Below, one piece after another: positions 5,009 to 12,027 of a stretch of DNA of 12,229 bases. Within the stretch, counting starts at the first letter, position 1, and each line of letters opens with the position of its first letter. The notes beneath the pieces were generated by a model. The model saw only the letters and a program-made list of their open reading frames with translations, made no database searches and was not told the DNA's origin. The stretch comes from Planctomycetota bacterium (GTDB lineage Bacteria > Planctomycetota > UBA1135 > GCA-002686595): the NCBI GenBank assembly GCA_022447405.1, contig JAKVCE010000038.1, positions 1 through 12,229 on the forward strand, given 5' to 3'. The position numbers were made by a program, and so were the translations under genes.

Positions 5009-6463
5009 CTACCTGATCCACTTCAAGCGCCAGAGCTTGAGGGAGGGCTTCAAGGGCCAGAACACGATCAGCGCGCGCCCCGTGATCATCTCTCGCGGCA
5101 CCTGGGAGCGCAGCTGGTTCGTCGGCACCGCGTTCCGGCGCTCCGAATCCAGGCAGGCGTGCCTCGTGCCCCACTCGTCGCGGAAGAAGAACATCGTCCC
5201 CAGCTCACCTCCAGGGACTCGCTGCGGGTTCTCCTCTTCGCCTCGGTAGTTCCCCTCGACGCCCCCGTCGACGTCGGGCAGGTGGTACCTCGCGAGGGTC
5301 CACTCGCGGCTGTCGCTGGAGTCTTGGGTGTTGTCACCGAGCATCACGTAGTGATCCTCATCTACGTACCACTGCGAGACCTTCACCTGGTCCGAGAGGT
5401 AGTAGATGTCGCGGTAGATCTCCACTGCCTCGAACTCGACGCCGCCACCGCGGACGCTGAGCTGGAGGTTGGAGGTCTGATCTGTAGCTGCAGGAATCTC
5501 GAGCGAGAGGACCTCCTCTCCGTCGACCTCCATGGCCAAGCGGTCGTCTAAGTTCTGCACGGCGAGCTCGATGTCGGCGCCGGCCGGGAGCCTCCAGGCC
5601 GGCTCCAGCTTGACCTCACGGTCTCTAGAGAGCGGAGAGCGCGCCGAGCGGGAGAGGTCTCTGGCGAGGATGCTCGGGGTCTCGTTCTCGGGCGCGGCTG
5701 GGCCTGGCAGCGTGAAGGTGTAGATGCGGGTGCCTTCGCGCAGCTCGAGGACGACCTCTAGGCACTCGGCCTCCGCCTGCACCTCGGCCTCAAAGCGGAG
5801 GTCACCGATGGGGTTGTTCGCTGAGGGGATCCCGCGTCGCTTCACGAGCTTCTCTCGGACCTCCCGAGGGTAGCCGTCCATGAAGTCATCCATGAAGGAG
5901 CTGTTGCTGGGCAGCCTGAGCGCTCCATCGCCAGCGGCGACGATGCGGTCTTCGGACACCTCCCAGGCGCTGGCGTTGTCCATGCGGCGCCACTGGAGCC
6001 TGCCAGGCGCGCCCACATCCAGGGCCTTCCAGGTATCAGCTTGGACGTTCTTGGGGCGCCGGAGGACCTCCCAGTCAGACTCATAGCGCGGCGGGTCGTT
6101 CTCGGGGCGGTCGCTGCGCCAGAGGTCGCCGTTCTCGATCCTCAGCCACTCAGGGCCGACACCGGCGATCCGCTTGATGTAATTCATCGAGCGATCGAGG
6201 GGGTACTTGAAGACCGCGACCTCAAAGCGCTTCGGCGCGCGGTAGTGGTAGGAGAGCTTGTCGACGAGGACCCGGTCGAAGATCCCCGTCTCCGGGTTCC
6301 CCATGAGCGTGGGTTGCATCGAGCCCGTGGGGATCTTGTACGCCTCGATCAGGAAGTACTTGAGCATCACCGCGACGATGATGGCCATCGTTACGGCCTC
6401 GACGTTGTCTCGCCAAGGTCGGCGCGGCTTCTCCTCTGCCGCCTTGGCCTCCACCGCGCTCAC
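5009..6463 (-). CDS. lepB: signal peptidase I with large inserted beta-rich domain
   Basis: Membrane-anchored serine protease that removes signal peptides from exported proteins outside the inner membrane. Residues 22-39 form one transmembrane segment. The catalytic serine is Ser48 in IPTGSMQPTL and the general base is Lys97 in NYIKRIAG. The late conserved box GDNTQDSSDSREW begins at Gly376, so 279 residues separate Lys97 from it, far more than in typical bacterial enzymes. Residues about 112-360 form an inserted region with alternating beta-type strands (LRFEAEVQAEAECLEVVLEL; LAMEVDGEEVLSLEI; GGGVEFEAVEIYRDIYYL), reminiscent of a concanavalin/laminin-G-like sandwich. The start is GTG 6463, which overlaps the lepA stop as GTGA. 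AGGAGG (6478-6473) lies 9 nt upstream. lepA-lepB is a classic pair. The insert's role is unknown. Confidence 0.93.
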   Translation of the reverse strand: MSAVEAKAAEEKPRRPWRDNVEAVTMAIIVAVMLKYFLIEAYKIPTGSMQPTLMGNPETGIFDRVLVDKLSYHYRAPKRFEVAVFKYPLDRSMNYIKRIAGVGPEWLRIENGDLWRSDRPENDPPRYESDWEVLRRPKNVQADTWKALDVGAPGRLQWRRMDNASAWEVSEDRIVAAGDGALRLPSNSSFMDDFMDGYPREVREKLVKRRGIPSANNPIGDLRFEAEVQAEAECLEVVLELREGTRIYTFTLPGPAAPENETPSILARDLSRSARSPLSRDREVKLEPAWRLPAGADIELAVQNLDDRLAMEVDGEEVLSLEIPAATDQTSNLQLSVRGGGVEFEAVEIYRDIYYLSDQVKVSQWYVDEDHYVMLGDNTQDSSDSREWTLARYHLPDVDGGVEGNYRGEEENPQRVPGGELGTMFFFRDEWGTRHACLDSERRNAVPTNQLRSQVPREMITGRALIVFWPLKPSLKLWRLKWIR

Positions 6464-8255
6464 TTCTCGTCGCCTCCTAGCACCGAGAGGAAGGCCTTCT
6501 GCGGGATGTCGACGTTACCGACCTGCCTCATCCTGCGCTTGCCAGCCTTCTGCTTCTCGAGGAGCTTGCGCTTCCGGGTGATGTCACCGCCGTAGCACTT
6601 GGCGGTGACGTCCTTGCGGAGCGCAGCGATGGACTCACGCGCGATGATCTTGCTGCCGATCGCTGCCTGGAGCCGGACCTCAAACATGTGTCGAGGGATC
6701 TCCTTGCGCAGCTTCTTGAGCACGGCGCGACCGCGCATATCTGCCTGGCTGCGGTGGACGATGCACGAGAGCGCGTCCACCTCGTCACCGTTGACGAGGA
6801 TCTGCAGCTTCACGAGGTCGTCAGCGCGGTAGCCAGTGATCTCGTAGTTCAGGGTCCCGTAGCCGCGGGTCGCCGACTTCAGCTTGTCGTAGAAGTCGTA
6901 GATGATCTCACCCATGGGCATGTCGAACTCGACCTGCACGCGGGTAGGGGAGAGGTGGTCTTGGCGGACGAAGGCGCCGCGGTGATCGACCGAGATCTGC
7001 ATCAGGTTCCCGAGGTACTCCGTCGGGACGAGCATGGAGACGCGGGCGATGGGCTCGAGGAGCTCCTCGTAGTGGTCCCGCGGCGGGAGCTGCCCTGGCG
7101 AGCGGATCATCTCTTCCTCACCGTCAGCTTTGCGGATCATGTAGGTGACCGACGGAGCGGTCTGGATCATGTCCATGTCGTGCTCGCGCTCGAGCCGCTG
7201 CTGGATGATCTCCATGTGAAGCAGTCCGAGGAAGCCGCAGCGGAAGCCGAAGCCAAGCGCGTCGGAGGTCTCGGGGTGGAAGGAGAAAGAGGAGTCCGTC
7301 AGCGAGAGGGTCTCTAGCGCGTCACGCAGCGTCTCGAACTCCCCAGGGTTGGTCGGGTAGAAGTCCGCGAAGACCATGTGCATGGGCTCCTTGTAGCCGG
7401 GGAGCATCTCGACCTCGGGGCCCTTGTTGATCGTCAAGGTGTCGCCGATGCGGACGTCGCCGAGGGACTTGATGTTGGAGACGAGGTAGCCGACCTCGCC
7501 AGCGCGGAGCTCGTCGCACTTGGTCATGTTCGGTGAGAACTTCCCGATCTCGACCGCCTCGTAGACCTTTCCAGTGCCGAGCATGTGAGTCATGGCCCGC
7601 TTCGGCAAGACGCCGTTGAAGAGCCTCAGGTAGACGATGATCCCGCGATACTCGTCGTAAACGGCATCAAAGATCAGCGCTTGCAGCGGCGCGTCTAGGT
7701 CTCCCCGGGGGGGCGGGACCTCCTTCACGATCCGGTCGAGGACGGCGCCGACACCATCTCCAGACTTGGCGGAGACCGCGAGGGCGTCCGAGGCGTCGAT
7801 CGCGAGGCTGTGCTCGATCTCTTCAGCGACCTCGTCGGGCCTCGAGTGAGCGAGGTCGATCTTGTTGAGGACTGGGATGATCTCGAGGTCCTGCTCTACG
7901 GCGAGGTATGCGTTCGCCACCGTCTGCGCCTCGACACCCTGGGAGGAGTCGACGAGGAGGAGCGCGCCCTCACAGGCCTGCATGCTCTTCTGCACCTCGT
8001 AGCTGAAGTCCACGTGGCCTGGGGTGTCGATCAGGTTGAGCTGGTAGGTCTCGCCGCCCACCTCATGCTCGATCGTCACGGCGCGAGCTTTGATCGTGAT
8101 CCCGCGCTCCCGCTCGAGCTCCATGTCATCGAGGATCTGATCGCGCATCTCACGACGCTGCACCGCGCCGGTGTGCTCGAGCATCCGGTCGGCGAGGGTG
8201 GACTTCCCGTGATCGATGTGGGCGATGATGGAGAAGTTGCGGATCCTGTCTGCAC
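6460..8255 (-). CDS. lepA: elongation factor 4 (LepA GTPase), start disrupted by an apparent 1-nt deletion
   Basis: Ribosome-binding translational GTPase, related to EF-G, that acts in initiation or elongation quality control. G motifs are all present: HIDHGKST, GITIK, DTPGHVDF, NKID and SAK. The LepA-specific C-terminus ends CYGGDITRKRKLLEKQKAGK. The frame from 6460 is open through the P-loop to codons reading A-D-R-I-R-N-F-S-I-I-A-H-I-D-H-G-K-S, but no ATG, GTG, TTG or CTG precedes the P-loop; the first ATG (8184) would delete it. A GTG at 8255, 5 nt after AGGAG, is the obvious start but is one base out of frame. Adding one G (C on the + strand) between 8249 and 8250 gives M-Q-D-R-I-R-N-F and 598 residues, the normal length. 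I therefore annotate from 8255 with a frameshift near 8250. It lies 8 nt after rdgB and overlaps lepB. Confidence 0.88.
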
Positions 8256-8260
8256 GTGCT

Positions 8261-8265
8261 CTCCT
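8261..8265 (-). promoter_or_regulatory. ribosome binding site that fixes the lepA start
   Basis: AGGAG (8265-8261 on the - strand) overlaps the rdgB stop TAG (8266-8264) and lies 5 nt before GTG 8255. This spacing is ideal, whereas the alternatives ATC 8244 and ATG 8184 are too far away. It is the main evidence that lepA should begin at 8255. Confidence 0.65.
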
Positions 8266-8878
8266 AGGCCTCTTGAGCGGTCATGAGGTGCTCACGCAGG
8301 AGCGCTAGGGCTCTCCCGCGGTGGCTCACGAGAGACTTCTCCTCAGGGCTGAGCTCAGCGAAGCCGCGCCCAGTTTGCGGATAGCCCTCTTCGGTGAACA
8401 GGAAGTAGGGGTCATAGCCGAAGTCTCGCTCGCCGCGACGCTCTCGCAGGATGCGGCCGCGCGCCGTCCCCTCGAAGCGGGCTGCGATAGAGCCGTCTGG
8501 GCGAGCCAGCGAGAGCGCGCAGATGAACTGGGCCCCCCGCCCTGCGTCCCCGACCTCGTCAAGCTCCTCGAGGAGGCGCTCGTTGTTCGCCTCGTCGTCG
8601 CCGTGTGCGCCAGCGAAGCGCGCTGACCGCACCCCGGGCGCGCCGTCTAGGTGGTCCACCTCTAAGCCGGAGTCGTCCGCGAGGGTCCAGCGACCGCTCT
8701 CGGTCGCCCCCGCGGCGGCCTTCTTGTCAGCGTTCGCGGCGAAGGTCAGCCCGTCCTCTTCGACCTCGGGCAGTCCCCCGACGTCTGCGGGAGAGAGCAC
8801 GCGCACCTCAGTCCCGCTCAAATAGAGCTCGATCTCGGCGAGCTTCTTGGGGTTGCCGCTGGCGATGAGCAGCTCCAC
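8264..8878 (-). CDS. rdgB: RdgB/HAM1 non-canonical purine NTP pyrophosphatase
   Basis: Hydrolyses dITP, ITP, XTP and dXTP to monophosphates, keeping deaminated purines out of DNA and RNA. The 204-residue protein is a usual length. It begins with the substrate motif IASGNPKKLAEIE. It then has DGLTFAANADKKA, the catalytic and metal-binding stretch LADDSGLEVDHLDGAPGVRS, ARFAG, FGYDPYF and the C-terminal SHRGRAL. The start is GTG 8878; MELLIASGNPKK is the normal family beginning, and GAGGAGGG lies just upstream inside the end of rph. The 3-nt gap to rph suggests translational coupling, and rph-rdgB is a widely conserved pair. Confidence 0.95.
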   Translation of the reverse strand: MELLIASGNPKKLAEIELYLSGTEVRVLSPADVGGLPEVEEDGLTFAANADKKAAAGATESGRWTLADDSGLEVDHLDGAPGVRSARFAGAHGDDEANNERLLEELDEVGDAGRGAQFICALSLARPDGSIAARFEGTARGRILRERRGERDFGYDPYFLFTEEGYPQTGRGFAELSPEEKSLVSHRGRALALLREHLMTAQEA

Positions 8879-8881
8879 TCC

Positions 8882-9607
8882 TCAGCCCTCCTCGACCGCG
8901 GCCCGCTGCGCCTCAAAGATCTGACGGATGCCGCCTTCCGCGCAGGCGAGCATGTTCTCCATCGTCTCACGGGAGAAGGTCGCGCCCTCGGCGCCCCCCT
9001 GGACCTCGACAAACTCTCCGCCGCTGGTCATGACGATGTTCATGTCGACGTCAGCCCCAGCGTCCTCCTCGTAGCAGAGGTCGCAGAGGACCTCGCCCTT
9101 CACCACGCCGACGCTCACGGCGCCGAGCTGTTGCTCGAGCGGCCACTGGCGGAGCATGCGCTTGGAGTCCATGTGCAGGAAGAGGTCGTGCAGCGCGACC
9201 CAAGCCCCGCTGATGGAGGTCGTGCGTGTGCCGCCGTCGGCCTGCAGCACGTCGCAGTCGATGTAGATGGTGCGCTCACCGAAGACCTCGAGGTTGGTGA
9301 CCGCGCGCACGGAGCGCCCGATCAGGCGCTGGATCTCTACAGAGCGTCCGTCCACCCGTCCGTTGCGGTCGCGCGCCTTCCTCGTGTCGGTGGAGGAGGG
9401 CATCATCGAGTATTCAGCGGTGAGCCAGCCCTTCCCCTTCCCTTGCAGGAAGCGGGGCACCCCGTCCATCAGACTGGCTGTGCAGAGGACCTGGGTGTCT
9501 CCGAAGGAGGCGAGGACGGACCCCGGCGTCTTGGAGGTGAAGCGGCGCTGAAAGTGGATGGGGCGCATCGCCTCGGGGGCGCGGCCGTCTGTTCTGCTGG
9601 TGCTCAT
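8882..9607 (-). CDS. rph: ribonuclease PH
   Basis: Phosphate-dependent 3'-5' exoribonuclease that trims tRNA precursors and degrades structured RNA, working as a ring-shaped hexamer. The 241-residue length is typical. Motifs include the N-terminal RTDGRAPEAMRPI, the FTSKTPGSVLASFGDTQVLC strand region, LTAEYSMMPSST, RVDGRSVEIQRLIGRSVRA, the phosphate-site segment DVLQADGGTRTTSISGAWVA, and DLCYEEDAGADVDMN. It starts at ATG 9607. No Shine-Dalgarno is evident in the short leader. It is the first gene of the rph-rdgB-lepA-lepB block and lies 51 bp after birA, so it may be read from its own TATACT box or from the birA promoter. Confidence 0.96.
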   Translation of the reverse strand: MSTSRTDGRAPEAMRPIHFQRRFTSKTPGSVLASFGDTQVLCTASLMDGVPRFLQGKGKGWLTAEYSMMPSSTDTRKARDRNGRVDGRSVEIQRLIGRSVRAVTNLEVFGERTIYIDCDVLQADGGTRTTSISGAWVALHDLFLHMDSKRMLRQWPLEQQLGAVSVGVVKGEVLCDLCYEEDAGADVDMNIVMTSGGEFVEVQGGAEGATFSRETMENMLACAEGGIRQIFEAQRAAVEEG

Positions 9608-9635
9608 GGGTAGGCTGACAAGAATTGGGCGCGAC

Positions 9636-9654
9636 AGTATACGCCACCTTGGCG
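9636..9654 (-). promoter_or_regulatory. possible rph -10 box with adjoining small palindrome
   Basis: On the - strand TATACT (9641-9636, five of six matches to TATAAT) lies 28 nt before the rph ATG. It is preceded directly by CGCCA-AGG-TGGCG (9654-9642), a 5-bp inverted repeat just past the birA stop. No good -35 box is present. The palindrome could be an operator or a weak birA transcript end without a T tract. Confidence 0.35.
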
Positions 9655-9658
9655 GAGC

Positions 9659-10405
9659 TCAGATGTGCCGTAGAGCTGATACGTGCTCAAGTGGGATGGT
9701 GAGCTCTTCCCCAGCCTGGGTCGCGAGGCAGAGGCCAGCGTCTAGGTCGAGGCCGAGCAGGCGGCCGCGGCTCGTCTCGCTCCCGCGCTGGACCTCGAGC
9801 TCCCCGCCGTAGAGGCCCGCGCGCTCGACGAATGCGCTGCAGAGGATGTGCGGGCTGTCTGCTAGTTGCGAGAGCGAGGCCTCGAGCTCGCTGAGGATCT
9901 CCGTGAGCGCCCGCTCGGCGTCTGCCTCCACTCCACAGAGCGCCAGGCTGGTGACAGGCCGCTCTCGCTCGAGCTCGGCGGGGAACTCTGTGCGTGTGAC
10001 GTTCACGCCGAAGCCAGCGACGTAGTGCGGCGCGTTCGGCTGGAGTCCGCGGCTCTCGACGAGGACCCCAGCGAGCTTCGCCCCGTCGTCGTCGACCACG
10101 TCGTTGGGCCACTTGAGCGCGAGCTCAGCGCCGCCCAGGCGCTCCAAGCCCCTCAGGACGCCGAGCCCCACAGCCATCGTGAGGCCCACGGGGTCATAGC
10201 CCGGCGGGGGAGGGAGGAGCACGACGCTCGCGTAGAGGTCCCCTCCCTCTGGAGAGGACCACTCGCGGCCGAGGCGCCCGCGGCCGGCGGTCTGCGCTGA
10301 GGCGAGGTGCACGTCGCCGTGGGACGCGCTCCCCTCAGCTAGGGCAGCGAAGGCACGCTCAGAGGTGGAGTCTGTGACCCCGTGGCGGATGACTCGTCGG
10401 TCCAC
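9659..10405 (-). CDS. birA: biotin--[acetyl-CoA carboxylase] ligase, no DNA-binding domain
   Basis: Activates biotin with ATP and attaches it to the biotin carrier lysine of acetyl-CoA carboxylase and similar enzymes. The 248-residue protein contains the biotinyl-AMP loop TAGRGRLGREWSSPEGGDLY, the catalytic KWPNDVV, and KLAGVLVESRG followed by VAGFGVNV. A small C-terminal domain (about 200-248) completes it. It begins directly with the catalytic domain (VIRHGVTDSTSERAF), so it lacks the winged-helix repressor domain of E. coli BirA and should be a monofunctional ligase. It starts at GTG 10405, six bases after a TACCAT box and without a Shine-Dalgarno. No biotin synthesis or carboxylase genes are nearby. 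Upstream is the sigma factor gene (52-bp gap); downstream is rph. Confidence 0.92.
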   Translation of the reverse strand: MDRRVIRHGVTDSTSERAFAALAEGSASHGDVHLASAQTAGRGRLGREWSSPEGGDLYASVVLLPPPPGYDPVGLTMAVGLGVLRGLERLGGAELALKWPNDVVDDDGAKLAGVLVESRGLQPNAPHYVAGFGVNVTRTEFPAELERERPVTSLALCGVEADAERALTEILSELEASLSQLADSPHILCSAFVERAGLYGGELEVQRGSETSRGRLLGLDLDAGLCLATQAGEELTIPLEHVSALRHI

Positions 10406-10417
10406 GCGACGATGGTA
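10403..10417 (-). promoter_or_regulatory. candidate leaderless promoter of birA (-10 box plus GTG start)
   Basis: On the - strand TACCAT (10417-10412), preceded by GA, is followed by exactly six bases (CGTCGC) and the GTG start (10405-10403). Transcription would start on the G of GTG. There is no Shine-Dalgarno before the start and no convincing -35 box. The geometry is identical to that at xdhC. Confidence 0.4.
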
Positions 10418-10429
10418 TCAGCGCCGCAC

Positions 10430-10447
10430 GATCTCCTCGCGGAGATC
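10430..10447 (-). repeat. hairpin with GCGA tetraloop between the sigma factor gene and birA
   Basis: On the - strand GATCTCC-GCGA-GGAGATC is a perfect 7-bp stem capped by a GNRA-type tetraloop, starting 11 nt after the sigma factor stop. No T tract follows (GTGCGGCGC), so it is not a standard Rho-independent terminator. It probably protects or marks the 3' end of the apt-sigma mRNA. Confidence 0.5.
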
Positions 10448-10457
10448 CTCCCCCCGC

Positions 10458-11342
10458 TTACATGAGCAGGGAGCCAGACTTCTGTCCGAGGAGCGCCTTG
10501 AGCCTGTCCATCACGTTGGAGTGGATCTGGCAGACCCGGCTCTCGGTGAGGTTCAGCATCTCGCCGATCTCCCTCATCGTGTGCCCGGCGCGGTAGTACT
10601 GCTCGATGATGAACCTCTCCTTGGGCGTCAGGGAGCGGGTCATGTAGGCGAGCAGGTCGTTCTGGTTGAGCTCCTGGATCGGGTCCTTCGCCTGCTGATC
10701 CTCGAGGACCTCGATCTTCTCTCCGGAGCCCTCGTCGTCGTTGTCCTCCCACTTCTCCGAGAGGGAGTACATGCTGCGAGCGCTCGCGGCGTCCATCTCA
10801 CGGGTGAGCTCGTCAGGCTCCATCTCCATGGCCTCGGCGAGCTCGTTGTGCGTGGGCTCACGCCCGTACTCAGCCGTGAGGCGGTTGAGGGCCTTGTCGA
10901 TCTTGCTGGCCTTGAGGCGCACCAGGCGGGGGACCCAGTCCTGGCTGCGGAGCTGGTCGAGGATGGAGCCCCGGATCCGCGTCGTGCAGTAGGTCTTGAA
11001 CTTGATCCCGCGCTCCGGGTCGAAGCCGCGGATCGCGTCCATCAAGCCGAAGAGGCCTGCGCTGATGAGGTCGTCCAATTCGATCGACTTCGGCAGCGTC
11101 TGCAGGAGGCGCTCGGCGATGTACTTCACGAGCGGGAGGTGCCGCTCCATGAGGGAGTTCCGGTAGGGCTCGATCTCCTTGGAGCGAGGGCCGGTCTCCT
11201 TCGCCTTCTTGTGGTAGAGCTCCCAGATCTCCTCAGTCGTGAGATCGCGGAGAGTCTCCTCGTACCCGCGCTCTTCGCTCAGGGGCGTGGCGTCTGCCTC
11301 CGTCGCGACCTCGAGCTCTTTCTTTTGTTCTTCGCTACCCAT
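10458..11342 (-). CDS. FliA/WhiG-family (sigma-28-like) RNA polymerase sigma factor
   Basis: Alternative sigma factor of the group that includes FliA, WhiG and SigF. The 294-residue protein has an acidic N-terminal extension (about 1-55). Region 2 follows (about 60-145), with RHLPLVKYIAERLL, LDDLISAGLFGLMDAI, GIKFKTYCTTRIRGSILD and LRSQDWVPR. Region 3 (about 146-200) includes REPTHNELAEAMEMEPDEL, and region 4 (about 228-288) includes LTPKERFIIEQYYRAGHTMR and the helix-turn-helix EIGEMLNLTESRVCQIHSNV. Region 1.1 is absent. It starts at ATG 11342; a GGAGG lies 13 nt upstream, which is further than ideal. apt is 28 bp upstream, so the two probably share a transcript. There are no flagellar genes or anti-sigma factor (FlgM type) in the window, so a role in motility cannot be assumed. 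Confidence 0.9.
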   Translation of the reverse strand: MGSEEQKKELEVATEADATPLSEERGYEETLRDLTTEEIWELYHKKAKETGPRSKEIEPYRNSLMERHLPLVKYIAERLLQTLPKSIELDDLISAGLFGLMDAIRGFDPERGIKFKTYCTTRIRGSILDQLRSQDWVPRLVRLKASKIDKALNRLTAEYGREPTHNELAEAMEMEPDELTREMDAASARSMYSLSEKWEDNDDEGSGEKIEVLEDQQAKDPIQELNQNDLLAYMTRSLTPKERFIIEQYYRAGHTMREIGEMLNLTESRVCQIHSNVMDRLKALLGQKSGSLLM

Positions 11343-11370
11343 GTGTTCTGGTTGTCCTCCGAGGCCTACC

Positions 11371-11883
11371 TCACTCGACGTTCATCAGGGAGTGGATCTC
11401 CACATCGCCGAGCTTCTCTCGACCACCGAGGAAGCCAAGTTCGATGACAAAAGCGCACGCAGTAATCTCTCCGCCTATGCGTCTAACTAGGTTGAGCGCT
11501 GCAGACATCGTCCCTCCTGTGGCGAGGAGGTCATCGACCATGAGCACGCGCTCGCCCGGCTGGACTGCGTCTGAGTGGATCTCGACCGTGTCCGAGCCAT
11601 ACTCGAGCTCATAGGTCTCGCTGATCGTCTCGTGGGGGAGCTTCCCAGGCTTCCGAATCGGGATGAAGCCCTTGCCCACTGCGTGCGCCAGCGCTGTGCC
11701 GAAGATGAAGCCTCGTGACTCGATCCCGCAGATCACGTCATAGCTCGAGGGGTCACAGGCGGCTTGGAGGCCAGCGATGGATTCCCTCAGGCCATCAGGG
11801 CTCTGCAATAGAGGCGTGATGTCTTTGAAGATGATCCCAGGCTTAGGGAAGTCCGGGATGTCGCGGATGTAGGTCTCGATCAA
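11371..11883 (-). CDS. apt: adenine phosphoribosyltransferase
   Basis: Salvages adenine by joining it to PRPP to give AMP and pyrophosphate in the cytoplasm. At 170 residues it is the usual Apt size. It begins with the typical YIRDIPDFPKPGIIFKDITP, then IESRGFIFGTALA, IRKPGKLPHETISETYELEYG (Apt-specific) and the PRPP-binding loop VLMVDDLLATGGT, ending FLGGREKL. The start is TTG 11883, 4 nt after GAGGAG; homology begins at this point and no in-frame ATG or GTG fits better. It lies 28 bp upstream of the sigma factor gene and is separated from argS by 144 bp that hold the argS terminator and a repeat cluster. Confidence 0.95.
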   Translation of the reverse strand: MIETYIRDIPDFPKPGIIFKDITPLLQSPDGLRESIAGLQAACDPSSYDVICGIESRGFIFGTALAHAVGKGFIPIRKPGKLPHETISETYELEYGSDTVEIHSDAVQPGERVLMVDDLLATGGTMSAALNLVRRIGGEITACAFVIELGFLGGREKLGDVEIHSLMNVE

Positions 11884-11897
11884 GTGGCTCCTCTGAC

Positions 11898-11953
11898 CGA
11901 GCGCGCTCGCTCACCCAAGGTGGATGCAGACGGCTAGCTAGGTCGCTCACCCA
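11898..11953. repeat. direct repeats and palindromes in the apt upstream region
   Basis: The 11-mer TCGCTCACCCA occurs at 11907-11917 and 11943-11953, 36 bp apart. CGAGCGCGCTCG (11898-11909) is a perfect 12-bp palindrome next to the apt Shine-Dalgarno, and CTAGCTAG (11934-11941) lies between the two repeats. The cluster sits where an apt promoter or operator is expected, but I cannot identify a clear -10/-35 pair or a regulator. Confidence 0.4.
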
Positions 11954-11985
11954 TCATCGGAAACCTGACCCCCTGACTTGAAGAA

Positions 11986-12006
11986 CGTAGGCGCGCTTTT
12001 CCTACG
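11986..12006 (-). terminator. terminator of argS
   Basis: On the - strand CGTAGG (12006-12001), a 9-nt loop AAAAGCGCG and CCTACG (11991-11986) form a perfect 6-bp stem followed by TTCTTC, starting 21 nt after the argS stop. Placement and the T-rich tail support a Rho-independent terminator separating argS from apt. Confidence 0.55.
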
Positions 12007-12027
12007 ATCGGTCTATCTCTTCCAGGT

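Noticed and set aside
4638..5174. A 178-codon open frame on the - strand covering the lptB-lepB spacer.
   Set aside because: It overlaps the end of lepB in another frame, crosses the lepB terminator candidate and shows no family resemblance. Its composition is not protein-like.
8182..8184. lepA starting at ATG 8184 with 574 residues.
   Set aside because: This would remove the P-loop HIDHGKST, has no Shine-Dalgarno, and ignores perfectly conserved LepA sequence encoded just upstream in the same frame.
10365..11447. A 360-codon open frame on the + strand opposite birA's start and the sigma factor gene.
   Set aside because: It is a shadow of the sigma factor gene, with repeated Leu/Val/Asp runs from complementary codons and no recognisable product or ribosome binding site.
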